Made by a program: the position numbers and the translations under genes
Part shown: in pieces, positions 42,797 through 50,727 of the stretch
Layout: the number at the start of each line of letters is the position of its first letter
How positions within the stretch are numbered: position 1 is the stretch's first letter
Notes under the pieces: generated by a model
What the model saw: the letters and a program-made list of their open reading frames with translations, nothing else
Told to the model about the DNA's origin: nothing
Databases searched by the model: none
Assembly (NCBI GenBank): GCA_017533565.1
Contig: JAFXHU010000026.1
Location: 65,949-129,948 of the forward strand
Direction of reading: 5' to 3'
DNA: 64,000 bases
From: Clostridia bacterium
GTDB lineage: Bacteria; Bacillota; Clostridia; Oscillospirales; CAG-272

Positions 42797-43459
42797 ATGG
42801 ACGGTATTTCAAGCAATTATCACGTTGATATCGTTTTTTGTATCGATATGACGGGCAACGTATCTGCCATAGAGGATGTCAGAAGCGGACTTCGCGGCTT
42901 TAAGCAAAGCTTTTGCGACCCGACGCTTTTACATAATTTCCACGAGGTTGCCGCGCTACGCGTCCGCTTTATTCTTTTTAAGGACTACTCGTTTGATAAA
43001 GAGCCGATGCTGGAGTCGCGCTTTTTCACGCTTGATGACGAGCTTGATGAGGCACTCGCGTTTTTGGACGGAAGGTATCCGTCGGGCGGCGGCGATTTAC
43101 ACGAAAATGCGCTTGAGGCGCTTGCTCTTGCGATGAAATCCGATTGGGTTGAGAAGGAGCTTTCACGCCATATTATCATCCTCGCAACCGATGCTCCCGC
43201 AAAGCCGCTTGGCGAGCCGACGGACTGTACGGGCTATCCCGAAAATATGCCGAAAAGCTTTGACGAGCTTCATAAAATATGGGAAAACGAAATGAAGCGA
43301 AAAGCAAAGCGGCTCTTCGTCTTTGCTCCCGAAGCGGAGCCGTGGTGTAATCTTGTTAATTGGACCAACACCTTTCACACCGTCGTCAAGGATAATCTTT
43401 ACGACGTTGATATTATGAAAGCGTTGATTGATTTTTTGCGTTGCTTTTCGGTTATTTAA
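42797..43459 (+). CDS. VWA-domain protein, second paralogue, altered MIDAS
   Basis: A 220-residue VWA protein that follows the 33104 paralogue through its whole length. Shared landmarks are the opening DIVFCIDMTGN, FILFKDYSFDKEPMLESRFF, PSGGGDLHENALEALALAMK, ATDAPAKPLGEPTDCTGYPE and the ending RLFVFAPEAEPWCNLVNWTN then TFHT. The first MIDAS motif is DMTGN (17-21) instead of DxTGS, so metal binding is probably weakened. GGGAGGA precedes the ATG at 42797. A third paralogue follows after 20 bp on the same transcript. Confidence 0.87.
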   Translation: MDGISSNYHVDIVFCIDMTGNVSAIEDVRSGLRGFKQSFCDPTLLHNFHEVAALRVRFILFKDYSFDKEPMLESRFFTLDDELDEALAFLDGRYPSGGGDLHENALEALALAMKSDWVEKELSRHIIILATDAPAKPLGEPTDCTGYPENMPKSFDELHKIWENEMKRKAKRLFVFAPEAEPWCNLVNWTNTFHTVVKDNLYDVDIMKALIDFLRCFSVI

Positions 43460-43479
43460 GTATTGAGTAGGAGGATGTT

Positions 43480-44133
43480 ATGGACAAGCCCTTTGAAAAT
43501 TTGCCGTACGGAATAGATATGGTTTTCTGCTTTGATATGACGGGCGGAATGGTGGCACTGGAAGGCTTCATATATGAATTCAAGGATTTTTACGTCAATT
43601 ACAACGAAAGCTTTGAGGCTTGCGGAAGGGAAATAAAGAAATTCCGCATACGCTTTGTGCTGTTTAAGGATTATGCCGTGGACCCCGAGCCGATGGTAGA
43701 GTCGCAATTTTTCACTCTGCCCGAGGATATGGAGGAGGCTTTCGCCTTTGCCGCGACGGTTGGAAAGGGCGGCGGCGGAGATTTGCCCGAAAATTCGCTT
43801 GAGGCACTTTCTATTGCGATGGACTCGGAGTGGGATAATGAATACGACCTTCGCCGCAGGATTATTGTGCTTGTCACCGATGCCTCTCCGCTTGCTCTCG
43901 GCAAGCGTGCGGACTGTCCCGCTTATCCCGAAAATATGCCGAAAAGCATTGAGGAGCTTCGTGAAAAATGGGACTCGCTCGGCAGGTGGAGAAGAATGTA
44001 CCTCTTTGCTCCTTCGTGCGAGGAGTGGGATAGGCTTTGCGAGTGGGATTGCGTTTGGCAAACGCAGATTCCTGCGGGCGCGTGTGCCAGCGACGTTGAA
44101 TATTTCCCCGTCCTTGTCGATTCGTTTTATTGA
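43480..44133 (+). CDS. VWA-domain protein, third paralogue, altered MIDAS
   Basis: A 217-residue VWA protein parallel to the two others: GIDMVFCFDMTGGM, FVLFKDYAVDPEPMVESQFF, KGGGGDLPENSLEALSIAMD, VTDASPLALGKRADCPAYPE and RMYLFAPSCEEWDRLCEWDC. The first MIDAS motif is DMTGG (19-23), lacking the Ser, while the GGGDLPE loop and TDA motif are kept. GTAGGAGG precedes the ATG. It is cotranscribed with the 42797 gene and ends at a strong terminator. The pair may supply alternative partners for the PP2C/kinase module 7 kb upstream; that is inference. Confidence 0.87.
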   Translation: MDKPFENLPYGIDMVFCFDMTGGMVALEGFIYEFKDFYVNYNESFEACGREIKKFRIRFVLFKDYAVDPEPMVESQFFTLPEDMEEAFAFAATVGKGGGGDLPENSLEALSIAMDSEWDNEYDLRRRIIVLVTDASPLALGKRADCPAYPENMPKSIEELREKWDSLGRWRRMYLFAPSCEEWDRLCEWDCVWQTQIPAGACASDVEYFPVLVDSFY

Positions 44134-44252
44134 TTTTTCGTTATTGTTTTTTTCAAAAAGCTAAAAGCCGAGCTATGCTTAAACAAAAACGAATATTGAA
44201 ATTCGCTCCGCTTACGCAGCTTCTCGGAGTTTGGTATATGCGTACTCGGTAT

Positions 44253-44287
44253 AAAGGACGGACAGCCGAAGCTGTCCGTCCTTTCCG
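44253..44287 (+). terminator. Terminator after the VWA pair
   Basis: AAAGGACGGACAGC pairs perfectly with GCTGTCCGTCCTTT across CGAA. It also lies just downstream of the convergent Fic gene. Confidence 0.85.
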
Positions 44288-44320
44288 TTTTGACGTAGTG
44301 CTATGCAGTCGCTTTTGCGA

Positions 44321-45367
44321 CTATTTAAGTCTAAAATACCTGATATTTTTTCCTTTACCCTCGCGTTTAATCTCGCCCTCGGAAACTAACTTGCGGAGCG
44401 CGCCCTCGATGGAGCTTATGCTCAAGGAAGGACACAGCTCTCGAATGTCTTGCTTTGAAAATCTGCCGATCTTATTCATCGTTGCGCGGCGCACGGTTTC
44501 AAGTGCCGAAAGCTTCGTTTCCACAAGCGCAAATCTATCCTCGAAATCCCTATAAGCCGCAAGCACCGTGCCGAGCAGATATTTGATAAAAGGAACGGCA
44601 TCCGCATTTCCTTCGTGCCAACCGTTCTGCGCTTCGCCAAGTGCATCGTAGTACAGGTCTTTGTTTTTAGCTATTTTGGCTTCAAGCGATATATATTTAC
44701 CAACGCAAAAGCCGCTTCTGTAAAGGAGCAGAGTCGTAAGCAGACGGCTCATTCTTCCGTTTCCGTCGTTGAACGGGTGTATGCACAGGAAGTCGTGAAT
44801 GAATATCGGAATGGCAATCAACGGCTCAAGCTCATTATTGCCTATCACACGATTGAACTCATTACAGATATTCTCCAAAGCAGTAGGCGTTTCAAACGGG
44901 TCAAGCGGAGTAAACAAAATTCTCGTACTGCCGTCGGGATAGGTGGCACTGATATAATTCTGTACGCTTTTTGTTCTGCCTGCGTGCGGGTTGTTCATAT
45001 GGCTATACAAGATTTTATGAAGCTGCAGAATGTAGTTGGGCGTAATCGGAATAGCATCAAAGCTCTCGTGAATAATGTTTAACACATCACGGTATCCGGC
45101 TATCTCTTGCTCATCTCTGTTTTTAGGGGTGGTCTTATCCTCTACAATCTGCCTGATTCTTGTGTTCGTGGTAACGATACCCTCAATAGCATTGGAGCTT
45201 TCCGTACTTTGTACCTTTGCAATCTCGACGAGCTTTCCAAGCTCCTCCGGGCGTTGCTTGAGGGACATCTCCTGCTTTCCTGCTTCTTTGTATATAGCAG
45301 CGATCAAGCCGAGAAGCTCCGAATCCCATTTTTGTTCGTTAATTTTAGAGTAGTTAAATGTTCTCAT
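44321..45367 (-). CDS. Fic-domain protein with built-in inhibitory motif and winged-helix tail
   Basis: A 348-residue cytoplasmic protein, probably an AMPylase modifying target proteins with AMP. The catalytic Fic motif is complete: IHPFNDGNGRMSRLL, with His, Asp, Gly-Asn-Gly-Arg and the last Arg. Near residue 57 the sequence SSNAIEGIVTTNTRI fits the inhibitory [S/T]xxxE[G/N] motif that keeps Fic proteins off until relieved. The flap region SATYPDGSTRILFTPLDP is present. The C-terminal ~60 residues (SKQDIRELCPSLSISSIEGA, then LRKLVSEGEI) look like a winged helix, suggesting DNA binding or autoregulation. It has a strong own promoter and AT-rich flanks, consistent with a mobile single-gene module. 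Confidence 0.92.
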   Translation of the reverse strand: MRTFNYSKINEQKWDSELLGLIAAIYKEAGKQEMSLKQRPEELGKLVEIAKVQSTESSNAIEGIVTTNTRIRQIVEDKTTPKNRDEQEIAGYRDVLNIIHESFDAIPITPNYILQLHKILYSHMNNPHAGRTKSVQNYISATYPDGSTRILFTPLDPFETPTALENICNEFNRVIGNNELEPLIAIPIFIHDFLCIHPFNDGNGRMSRLLTTLLLYRSGFCVGKYISLEAKIAKNKDLYYDALGEAQNGWHEGNADAVPFIKYLLGTVLAAYRDFEDRFALVETKLSALETVRRATMNKIGRFSKQDIRELCPSLSISSIEGALRKLVSEGEIKREGKGKNIRYFRLK

Positions 45368-45395
45368 AACCTTAACCTCGCTTTCGTTCCCTTAA

Positions 45396-45424
45396 ATAAT
45401 ACCATAATATAAGGTAATTGTCAA
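45396..45424 (-). promoter_or_regulatory. Promoter of the Fic gene, with nearby inverted repeats
   Basis: Minus strand TTGACA (45424-45419), 17 bases, TATTAT (45401-45396). CCCTTAAATAAT just downstream of the -10 and AATAAGGG further upstream (near 45464) are related inverted sequences that could be operators. Confidence 0.7.
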
Positions 45425-45614
45425 CGGCTTAAGGGAATATTTCCTTAATATTATTGCGATAATAAGGGATTTTAATCCGTTTTGTCCCCGTATGTTAATG
45501 AAATTACCCAAAAGCCCGTCCTTGCCGATTTTTTGAATTTTTCTTTGATTTGTCCGAGAGCTGATTGCCTCTGCGGAGTCGGGGCTGTTTTTTTCATCAA
45601 AAAGCGGAGCATAC

Positions 45615-45643
45615 TTGACAAAGGGCGGGTTTGGTATTATAAT
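45615..45643 (+). promoter_or_regulatory. prfC promoter
   Basis: TTGACA, 17 bases, perfect TATAAT at 45638-45643; the start codon is 113 bases downstream. Confidence 0.78.
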
Positions 45644-45755
45644 ATAAAATTGTAAAAATATGCGCATAATACGCGCGAGTGAAAAAACGCCGAAAAATCG
45701 GCAGACTGCAATACGAAGGCGACGGAGCGTTGCCGCGAAACGAAACGGAGAAAAT

Positions 45756-47354
45756 ATGTCAAGCTATCAAAACGAAATTGAAAGAAGGCGCACGTTTGCC
45801 ATAATATCCCACCCCGACGCGGGTAAAACCACCCTTACCGAAAAGTTTCTGCTTTACGGCGGAGCAATTCAGTCGGCGGGAAGCGTATAGGGAAAGCAGT
45901 CGGACAAGCACGCGGTTTCCGACTGGATGGATATAGAAAAGCAGAGGGGTATTTCTATTACCTCCTCGGTTTTGCAATTTGAATACGACGGCTATTGCAT
46001 AAACCTGCTCGACACCCCGGGACACCAGGATTTCTCGGAGGATACCTACCGCACGCTTATGGCGGCGGACAGCGCGGTAATGGTCATCGACGCCGCGAAG
46101 GGTATAGAGCCGCAGACGAGAAAGCTTTTCAAGGTCTGCGCTATGCGAAATATACCGATTTTTACCTTTATCAACAAGATGGACAGAGAGGCGAAGGACC
46201 CCTTCGAGCTTCTCGGAGAGCTTGAAAACGAGTTTGGCATTGGCACGTATCCGATGAACTGGCCGATTGGCTGCGGACAGAGATTTAAGGGCGTTTTCGA
46301 CCGAGATAAAAGACAAATTCTCTCCTTTGACGACGCGCATAGGGGAAGGGAGCTTATTCACGGCATAAAGTGCGACATCACGGATACCGAAAAGCTTGAC
46401 GGGCTTATCGGCGAAAGCCTTCGCACCGAGCTTGTTGAGCAGGTGGAGCTTCTTGACGTTGCCTCCTTTGAGTTTGACCTCGACGCGGTAAGGGCAGGAA
46501 AGCTCTCGCCCGTTTTCTTCGGCTCTGCGCTTAACAATTTCGGCATTGAGCCATTCCTCGAGCATTTCCTTAAAATGACGACCTCTCCGCTTCCGCGTAT
46601 GGCGGACGGTGTTGAAATCAGCCCGTTTGACGAGAGCTTTACCGCCTTCGTTTTCAAAATACAGGCGAATATGAACAAGGCACACCGCGACCGTATAGCG
46701 TTTATGCGAATTTGCTCGGGTAAATTCGAGCGCACAAGGGATTACTACCACGTACAGGGAAACAAGTCCTTCCGCCTCTCCCAGCCGCAGCAAATGATGG
46801 CGTCGGAAAGAGAGGTTATCGACGAGGCGTATGCGGGAGATATTATCGGAGTTTTCGACCCGGGTATCTTTTCAATCGGCGACACCGTTTGCGAAAAGGG
46901 TATGAAGGTTAAGTTTAAGGGCATTCCCACCTTCGCTCCCGAGCATTTTGCAATGGTAGAGCAGGTTGATTCAATGAAGCGTAAGCAGTTTGAAAAGGGA
47001 ATGAACCAAATCGCCCAAGAGGGTGCAATTCAGATATTCTTCGAGCCTAATTCGGGTCTTGAAAGGGTTATTGTCGGAGTTGTCGGAGTGCTGCAGTTTG
47101 AGGTGCTTGAGCATAGGCTTAAGAGCGAGTACGGCTGCGACCTTCGCCGCACGAATCTCAATTATCAGCAAATCCGTTGGATTGAAAACGAGGACCTCGA
47201 CCCCAAAACGCTGAAGCTCTCGCACGATACGAAATGGGTGCAGGATTTCAGAGGAAAGGATTTGCTCATCTTCACCTCCGAATGGGCAATCCGCTGGGTT
47301 ATGGAGGATAATCCGAGCCTTCGCCTTGCAGAATTCAGCCGCAACGACGATTGA
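45756..47354 (+). pseudogene. prfC: Peptide chain release factor 3, interrupted by an in-frame TAG at codon 45
   Basis: RF3 is the GTPase that removes RF1/RF2 from the ribosome after termination. The frame starts at the ATG at 45756 and, apart from one codon, gives a full-length 532-residue RF3: [20 protein letters not shown] (P-loop), SDWMDIEKQRGISITSSVLQ, LLDTPGHQDFSEDTYRTL, FINKMDREAKDPFELLGE, PIGCGQRFKGVFDRD and a complete C-terminus. At 45888-45890 TAG stands where the family has Lys, in AGSV(K)GKQSDKHA; AAG to TAG is a single change. No frame shift is involved, and TAG ends other genes here. Either the gene is inactive, the base is a sequence error, or the codon is read through. Confidence 0.88.
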
Positions 47355-47441
47355 TTTTTTAAAAGGGCGAAAAGCCGTTTTTGACCCGGCTTGGGTTGGA
47401 AACGGAGAAAATGACAACTAAAGCTTACATTGAGGTTGCTT

Positions 47442-48152
47442 ATGAGAATGAGAAAGAAGAAGCACGGCGAAGAAAGGCTTGACGCCTGCCGTGAATATAT
47501 TTATACGCACGAGGGAGAGCCGCTTGAAAATCCCGCGAGCGTTTTCGGCAAGGCGGATGCGCCCGTTTTCCTTGAAATAGGTGCGGGAAAGGGTGGCTTT
47601 GCCGTCGGAATGTGCAGCCTTTACCCCGAGGCGTGCTACTTTGCAATGGAGAGGGTGAGCGATTGCGTGGTTCTTGCCGCAGAGCGCGCAAAGAACGGGG
47701 CGGAGTGCGGCAATCTTCGCTTTATCGTTGATACCGCGGACAATCTTATGAAGATTTTCGCACCCAAAACGCTTGACCGCGTTTTCCTTAATTTCTCCGA
47801 CCCGTGGTCGAAGAAGGGATACGCAAAGCGCAGGCTTACGCACCGCCGCTATCTTTCGGTGTATTTCAGCCTCTTGAAGGACGGGGGAGTCCTCCGCTTT
47901 AAAACCGATAACGTCGGACTTTTCGATTTTACTTTAGAGGAGCTTGCGACGGTTGGTCTGACCCCGCGCACCGTTACGCGCGACCTGCATAATTCTCCCT
48001 ATACCGAGGGTAACGTCGTCACCGAATACGAGGCGAATTTCTCCTCGCAGGGTGTGAATATAAATATGCTCGAGGTTGTAAAGCCCGACGGCTTTACGCT
48101 TGAAATACCCGAGGATTTGCGCCTTGGACGAAGGGTGTATCCGAGGGGGTAA
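47442..48152 (+). CDS. trmB: tRNA (guanine-N7-)-methyltransferase
   Basis: It methylates G46 in the variable loop of tRNA using S-adenosylmethionine, in the cytoplasm. The 236-residue protein has the AdoMet-binding motif FLEIGAGKGGFAVGMCSLYP, then FAMERVSDCVVLAAERA, the family hallmark VFLNFSDPWSKKGYAKRRLT, and LRFKTDNVGLFDFTLEEL near the substrate site. The ATG at 47442 has TGAGG six bases upstream; the protein then opens MRMRKKK, like many members. It lies 87 bp behind prfC with no terminator between. Confidence 0.94.
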   Translation: MRMRKKKHGEERLDACREYIYTHEGEPLENPASVFGKADAPVFLEIGAGKGGFAVGMCSLYPEACYFAMERVSDCVVLAAERAKNGAECGNLRFIVDTADNLMKIFAPKTLDRVFLNFSDPWSKKGYAKRRLTHRRYLSVYFSLLKDGGVLRFKTDNVGLFDFTLEELATVGLTPRTVTRDLHNSPYTEGNVVTEYEANFSSQGVNINMLEVVKPDGFTLEIPEDLRLGRRVYPRG

Positions 48153-48254
48153 TTTTTCTTTCGCTACCTCTCGCTTTTTTGGCGCGAGGCGGGAATTTCT
48201 TTACACGGGGTGGCTGATTTTTGCCCCATAACACAGAGAAGGACTTTTTATCTT

Positions 48255-49013
48255 ATGAATTTTACGGACGAGAGGGGAGTACACGACGGGCATCGCGCAC
48301 GAATGAGGGCGAAGCTTGCCGAGCATGGACAAAGAATTTTCGATACGTACGAGCTTCTTGAAATGCTGTTGTATCACGCCATACCTCGGGGTGACGTAAA
48401 CCCGTTAGCCAAAAGATTGCTTTTTGAGTTCGGCTCGCTCGACGGGGTTCTCTCGGCAAGCCGCGAGGAGCTTATGACCGTAGGCGGAGTCGGTGAATGT
48501 GTCGCTTCGCTTATTACCGCCGTCGGCGATATGCTTGCGGAGGGAGAGCTGTCGCGCTTTTACAGCGTTGACTCGTGCTTTTTGGATTATAGCACTGCGG
48601 GCGAGTTTGCGGCGAAATATATGAACGAGCGAAACGGTCTTTCGGTCGTCTGCTTTATGCTTGACGGCTGTATGCATCTTCTTGATACCGTGGAGCTTTA
48701 CGACGTCGATTTCGGCTCCGCTGCCGTGCGCTCAAGGCAGTTTATCGACCGCGCGGTGCTTTCGGGCGCGACACTCGTTATCTTTGCTTACGCAAGACCT
48801 CACGGTGCGGCTTATATGCTTCCGTGCGACAGGGCAACCGCCAAAATGCTTGCCGCCGACCTTGCCGCGGTTGGAGTGCGGGTGGTTGAGCATTACGTTA
48901 TAGCGGGCAGCTCTTATCATCGGGCAACGACCGAAGGCTTTGTAAGGCTTCAAAGCGACTCGGAGGAATTAGAGCGCTTTATCCTTTCGAGGGAGGAGGC
49001 GCGAAATGAATAA
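48255..49013 (+). CDS. RadC-like protein with degenerate JAMM motif
   Basis: A 252-residue RadC/UPF0758-type protein. The N-terminal helix-hairpin-helix part is clear (YELLEMLLYHAIPRGDVNPL, LLFEFGSLDGVLSASREELM, VGGVGECVASLITAVGDMLA). In the C-terminal MPN domain the metal-binding signature HxHPxG...S..D is lost: the matching stretch reads FAYARPHGAAYMLPCDRATA. It is therefore probably catalytically inactive. Its stop overlaps the start of a second RadC-like gene by eight bases. The two products may form a dead/active pair. The ATG at 48255 has AAGGA upstream at a wide spacing. Confidence 0.82.
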   Translation: MNFTDERGVHDGHRARMRAKLAEHGQRIFDTYELLEMLLYHAIPRGDVNPLAKRLLFEFGSLDGVLSASREELMTVGGVGECVASLITAVGDMLAEGELSRFYSVDSCFLDYSTAGEFAAKYMNERNGLSVVCFMLDGCMHLLDTVELYDVDFGSAAVRSRQFIDRAVLSGATLVIFAYARPHGAAYMLPCDRATAKMLAADLAAVGVRVVEHYVIAGSSYHRATTEGFVRLQSDSEELERFILSREEARNE

Positions 49014-49629
49014 TCTTTTTGGAATGGAAAGCACCGCCGCCTATCTTGAAAGGCTCTTGAGCTTTGCAATACGCAAGGATGCGATGGGGGTTGCACGTCG
49101 GCTTTTGGACAGGTTCGTAAGGCTTGATTTTATCCTTTCCGCAAGGGACGGGGAGCTGCTGGAAATAGAGGGAATGACTCCCTCCGCGGTTAATCTTTTA
49201 AAAATCACCGCGGCGTTGACCTCGCGACGGATAACCGATGCCTTTGAGCTTGGCAAGGAGCATACCGATGCGGAAATTTCGGATTTCTTCGTCGGGCTTT
49301 ATACGGGTGCTTCGGTTGAAACCATTTATATGCTCGTCTTGGACGGACAAAGCCGTATAACCTCGGTTGAATATTTCGGGGAGGGAACGGTGGGAGCGTC
49401 CGACGTATATCCGCGACGGCTTCTTGAGGCGGCTGTCAAAAGAAGGGCTGCGGCGGTGATTCTCGCACACAACCATCCGCGCGGTGAGGGCGCTCCCTCG
49501 AAGGAGGATAACTACGCAACCGAAAAGCTGTTTAACCTTTTCCGCAACGCGGGAATAGAGCTTCGCGCACACTATATCGTTTCTGAGCGCGCGGTAAGCA
49601 CGGTTAACCTTTCCGAGCTTGTAAATTGA
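49006..49629 (+). CDS. radC: RadC-like JAB/MPN metalloprotein, intact JAMM motif
   Basis: A 207-residue RadC-family protein. The N-terminal helical segment is shorter (FVRLDFILSARDGELLEIEG, then MTPSAVNLLKI). The MPN core is complete: EYFGEGTVGASDVYPRRLLE and ILAHNHPRGEGAPSKEDNYA supply the two His, Ser and Asp of the JAMM zinc site, and GIELRAHYIVSERAVSTVNL closes the domain. RadC proteins were once linked to DNA repair, but their true substrate is unknown. The start lies inside the end of the preceding RadC-like gene (overlap 8 bases), indicating coupled translation and probably a joint complex. Confidence 0.9.
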   Translation: MNNLFGMESTAAYLERLLSFAIRKDAMGVARRLLDRFVRLDFILSARDGELLEIEGMTPSAVNLLKITAALTSRRITDAFELGKEHTDAEISDFFVGLYTGASVETIYMLVLDGQSRITSVEYFGEGTVGASDVYPRRLLEAAVKRRAAAVILAHNHPRGEGAPSKEDNYATEKLFNLFRNAGIELRAHYIVSERAVSTVNLSELVN

Positions 49630-49670
49630 TTCGACGCTTTTGCTTCGACGGGGGTGAGTGCCTTGTATCG

Positions 49671-49800
49671 CTTTGCGGGCTTGCGCCGTGCGATGTACGT
49701 CTTCGTTAGGAGCGTTACGCGTGTATTCTTTGCGGGCTTGCGCCGTGCGATGTACGGCTTCGGCGGGAGCGTTACGCGTGTATTCTTTGCGGGTATTAAA
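49671..49800. repeat. 57-bp tandem repeat, about 2.2 copies
   Basis: Copies begin CTTTGCGGGCTTGCGCC at 49671 and 49728, with a partial copy at 49785. The two full copies differ at only a few bases. Reading frames in it encode a 19-residue repeat on either strand, but there is no ribosome binding site, so I treat it as non-coding. Short CATTAAAAT-containing sequences follow at 49805-49840. Confidence 0.8.
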
Positions 49801-49863
49801 TGCCGACGGGCATTAAAATCCACCGAACGGCATTAAAAATAAGAAGATTTAAAGGGAAAACAA

Positions 49864-50619
49864 ATGAAATTTTTGACCGACCATTTTCTTGGCACTATGG
49901 TGAATTTTGCCGTAGTTTTGCTTCTCGGCATCCTCGGCTCTCTTATCAAGCGGGGGCTTCCGAAGCGCATCACCGACGCGGTTATGGCTGCCGTCGGAGC
50001 CTGCGTGGTATACATAGGAATTGACGGAATGCTGGAGGCGGCGCCCGCCGTGAGCGAGGAATGCGTGCTTTCCGCGGGGCTTTTTAAGGCGCTCGTGATG
50101 ATACTTTCTATGGCGGTCGGAACGCTTATCGGAGAGCTTATCGATATAGACAAATGGATAAAGCGGCTCGGCGATTATCTCGCCTCTCGCATAAGGAGCG
50201 CGGACAGCGGCGAAAACTTTTCCGCGGGCTTCGTATCCTGCTCGCTTCTGTTTTGTATAGGTGCAATGACTATTAACGGAGCGATTGCGGATGCACAGGG
50301 CGACCCCTCGCTGCTTTTGGCAAAGTCGGTTCTCGACGGCATTTCGGTTTTGATTATGTCGGGTACTATGGGCATCGGCTGTGCGTTTTCGGCATTCTTT
50401 ATCCTCGTTTATCAGGGGGGGCTTACACTTGCGGCATTCGGTCTTGTCGGCGTGCTTTCCGCGTCAACGCTTACCTATATGTCGGTGACGGGCTCGCTCG
50501 TTATAATGCTTCTCGGAACTAACGTTATGGGTATCACGAGGGTTAAAACTGCGAATATGATTCCCGCGCTGTTTTTGCCGATTGCATTCGAGGCACTTTT
50601 GAAGCTGATTTTCGGTTAA
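49864..50619 (+). CDS. DUF554-family membrane protein
   Basis: A 251-residue integral membrane protein with about seven hydrophobic helices. The N-terminal GTMVNFAVVLLLGILGSLIK, the central VGTLIGELIDIDKWIKRLGD and LLFCIGAMTINGAIADAQGD, and MGIGCAFSAFFILVYQGGLT are the pattern of DUF554 (YdfK-like) proteins. Transport is likely, but no substrate is known. GGGAAAACAA lies ahead of the ATG, a weak ribosome binding site. It is preceded by the tandem repeat region and followed by a copy of the CCCGTGTTAA motif. Confidence 0.85.
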   Translation: MKFLTDHFLGTMVNFAVVLLLGILGSLIKRGLPKRITDAVMAAVGACVVYIGIDGMLEAAPAVSEECVLSAGLFKALVMILSMAVGTLIGELIDIDKWIKRLGDYLASRIRSADSGENFSAGFVSCSLLFCIGAMTINGAIADAQGDPSLLLAKSVLDGISVLIMSGTMGIGCAFSAFFILVYQGGLTLAAFGLVGVLSASTLTYMSVTGSLVIMLLGTNVMGITRVKTANMIPALFLPIAFEALLKLIFG

Positions 50620-50727
50620 CCCACCCCCGTGTTAAATTATTCGGCTTGAATTTTGATTATTAAAAGATAAAAATGCAAATTTTTGTTTACATAAAATTGC
50701 GTTGGATTTATAAAGGAGGGAGAGGCT

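Larger units (their letters stand above)
45368..45755. other. 388-bp intergenic region between fic and prfC
   Basis: It contains the divergent Fic promoter, AT-rich inverted repeats near 45428-45470 (AAGGGAATATTTCCTT and neighbours) and the prfC promoter near 45615-45643. I see no gene in it. Confidence 0.5.

Noticed and set aside
45888..45890. TAG reassigned to an amino acid in this genome
   Set aside because: Other intact genes end in TAG (for example the hydrolase gene at 40964), so TAG works as a stop; only prfC contains it in frame.
49654..49836. Possible coding frames in the 57-bp tandem repeats
   Set aside because: Both strands are open only because the repeat length is a multiple of three; there is no ribosome binding site or conserved domain.
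50686..50714. TTTACA-17-TATAAA promoter directly before the DUF3737 gene
   Set aside because: Transcription would begin at about 50721, after the AGGAGG ribosome binding site, so it cannot produce a proper mRNA for this gene.
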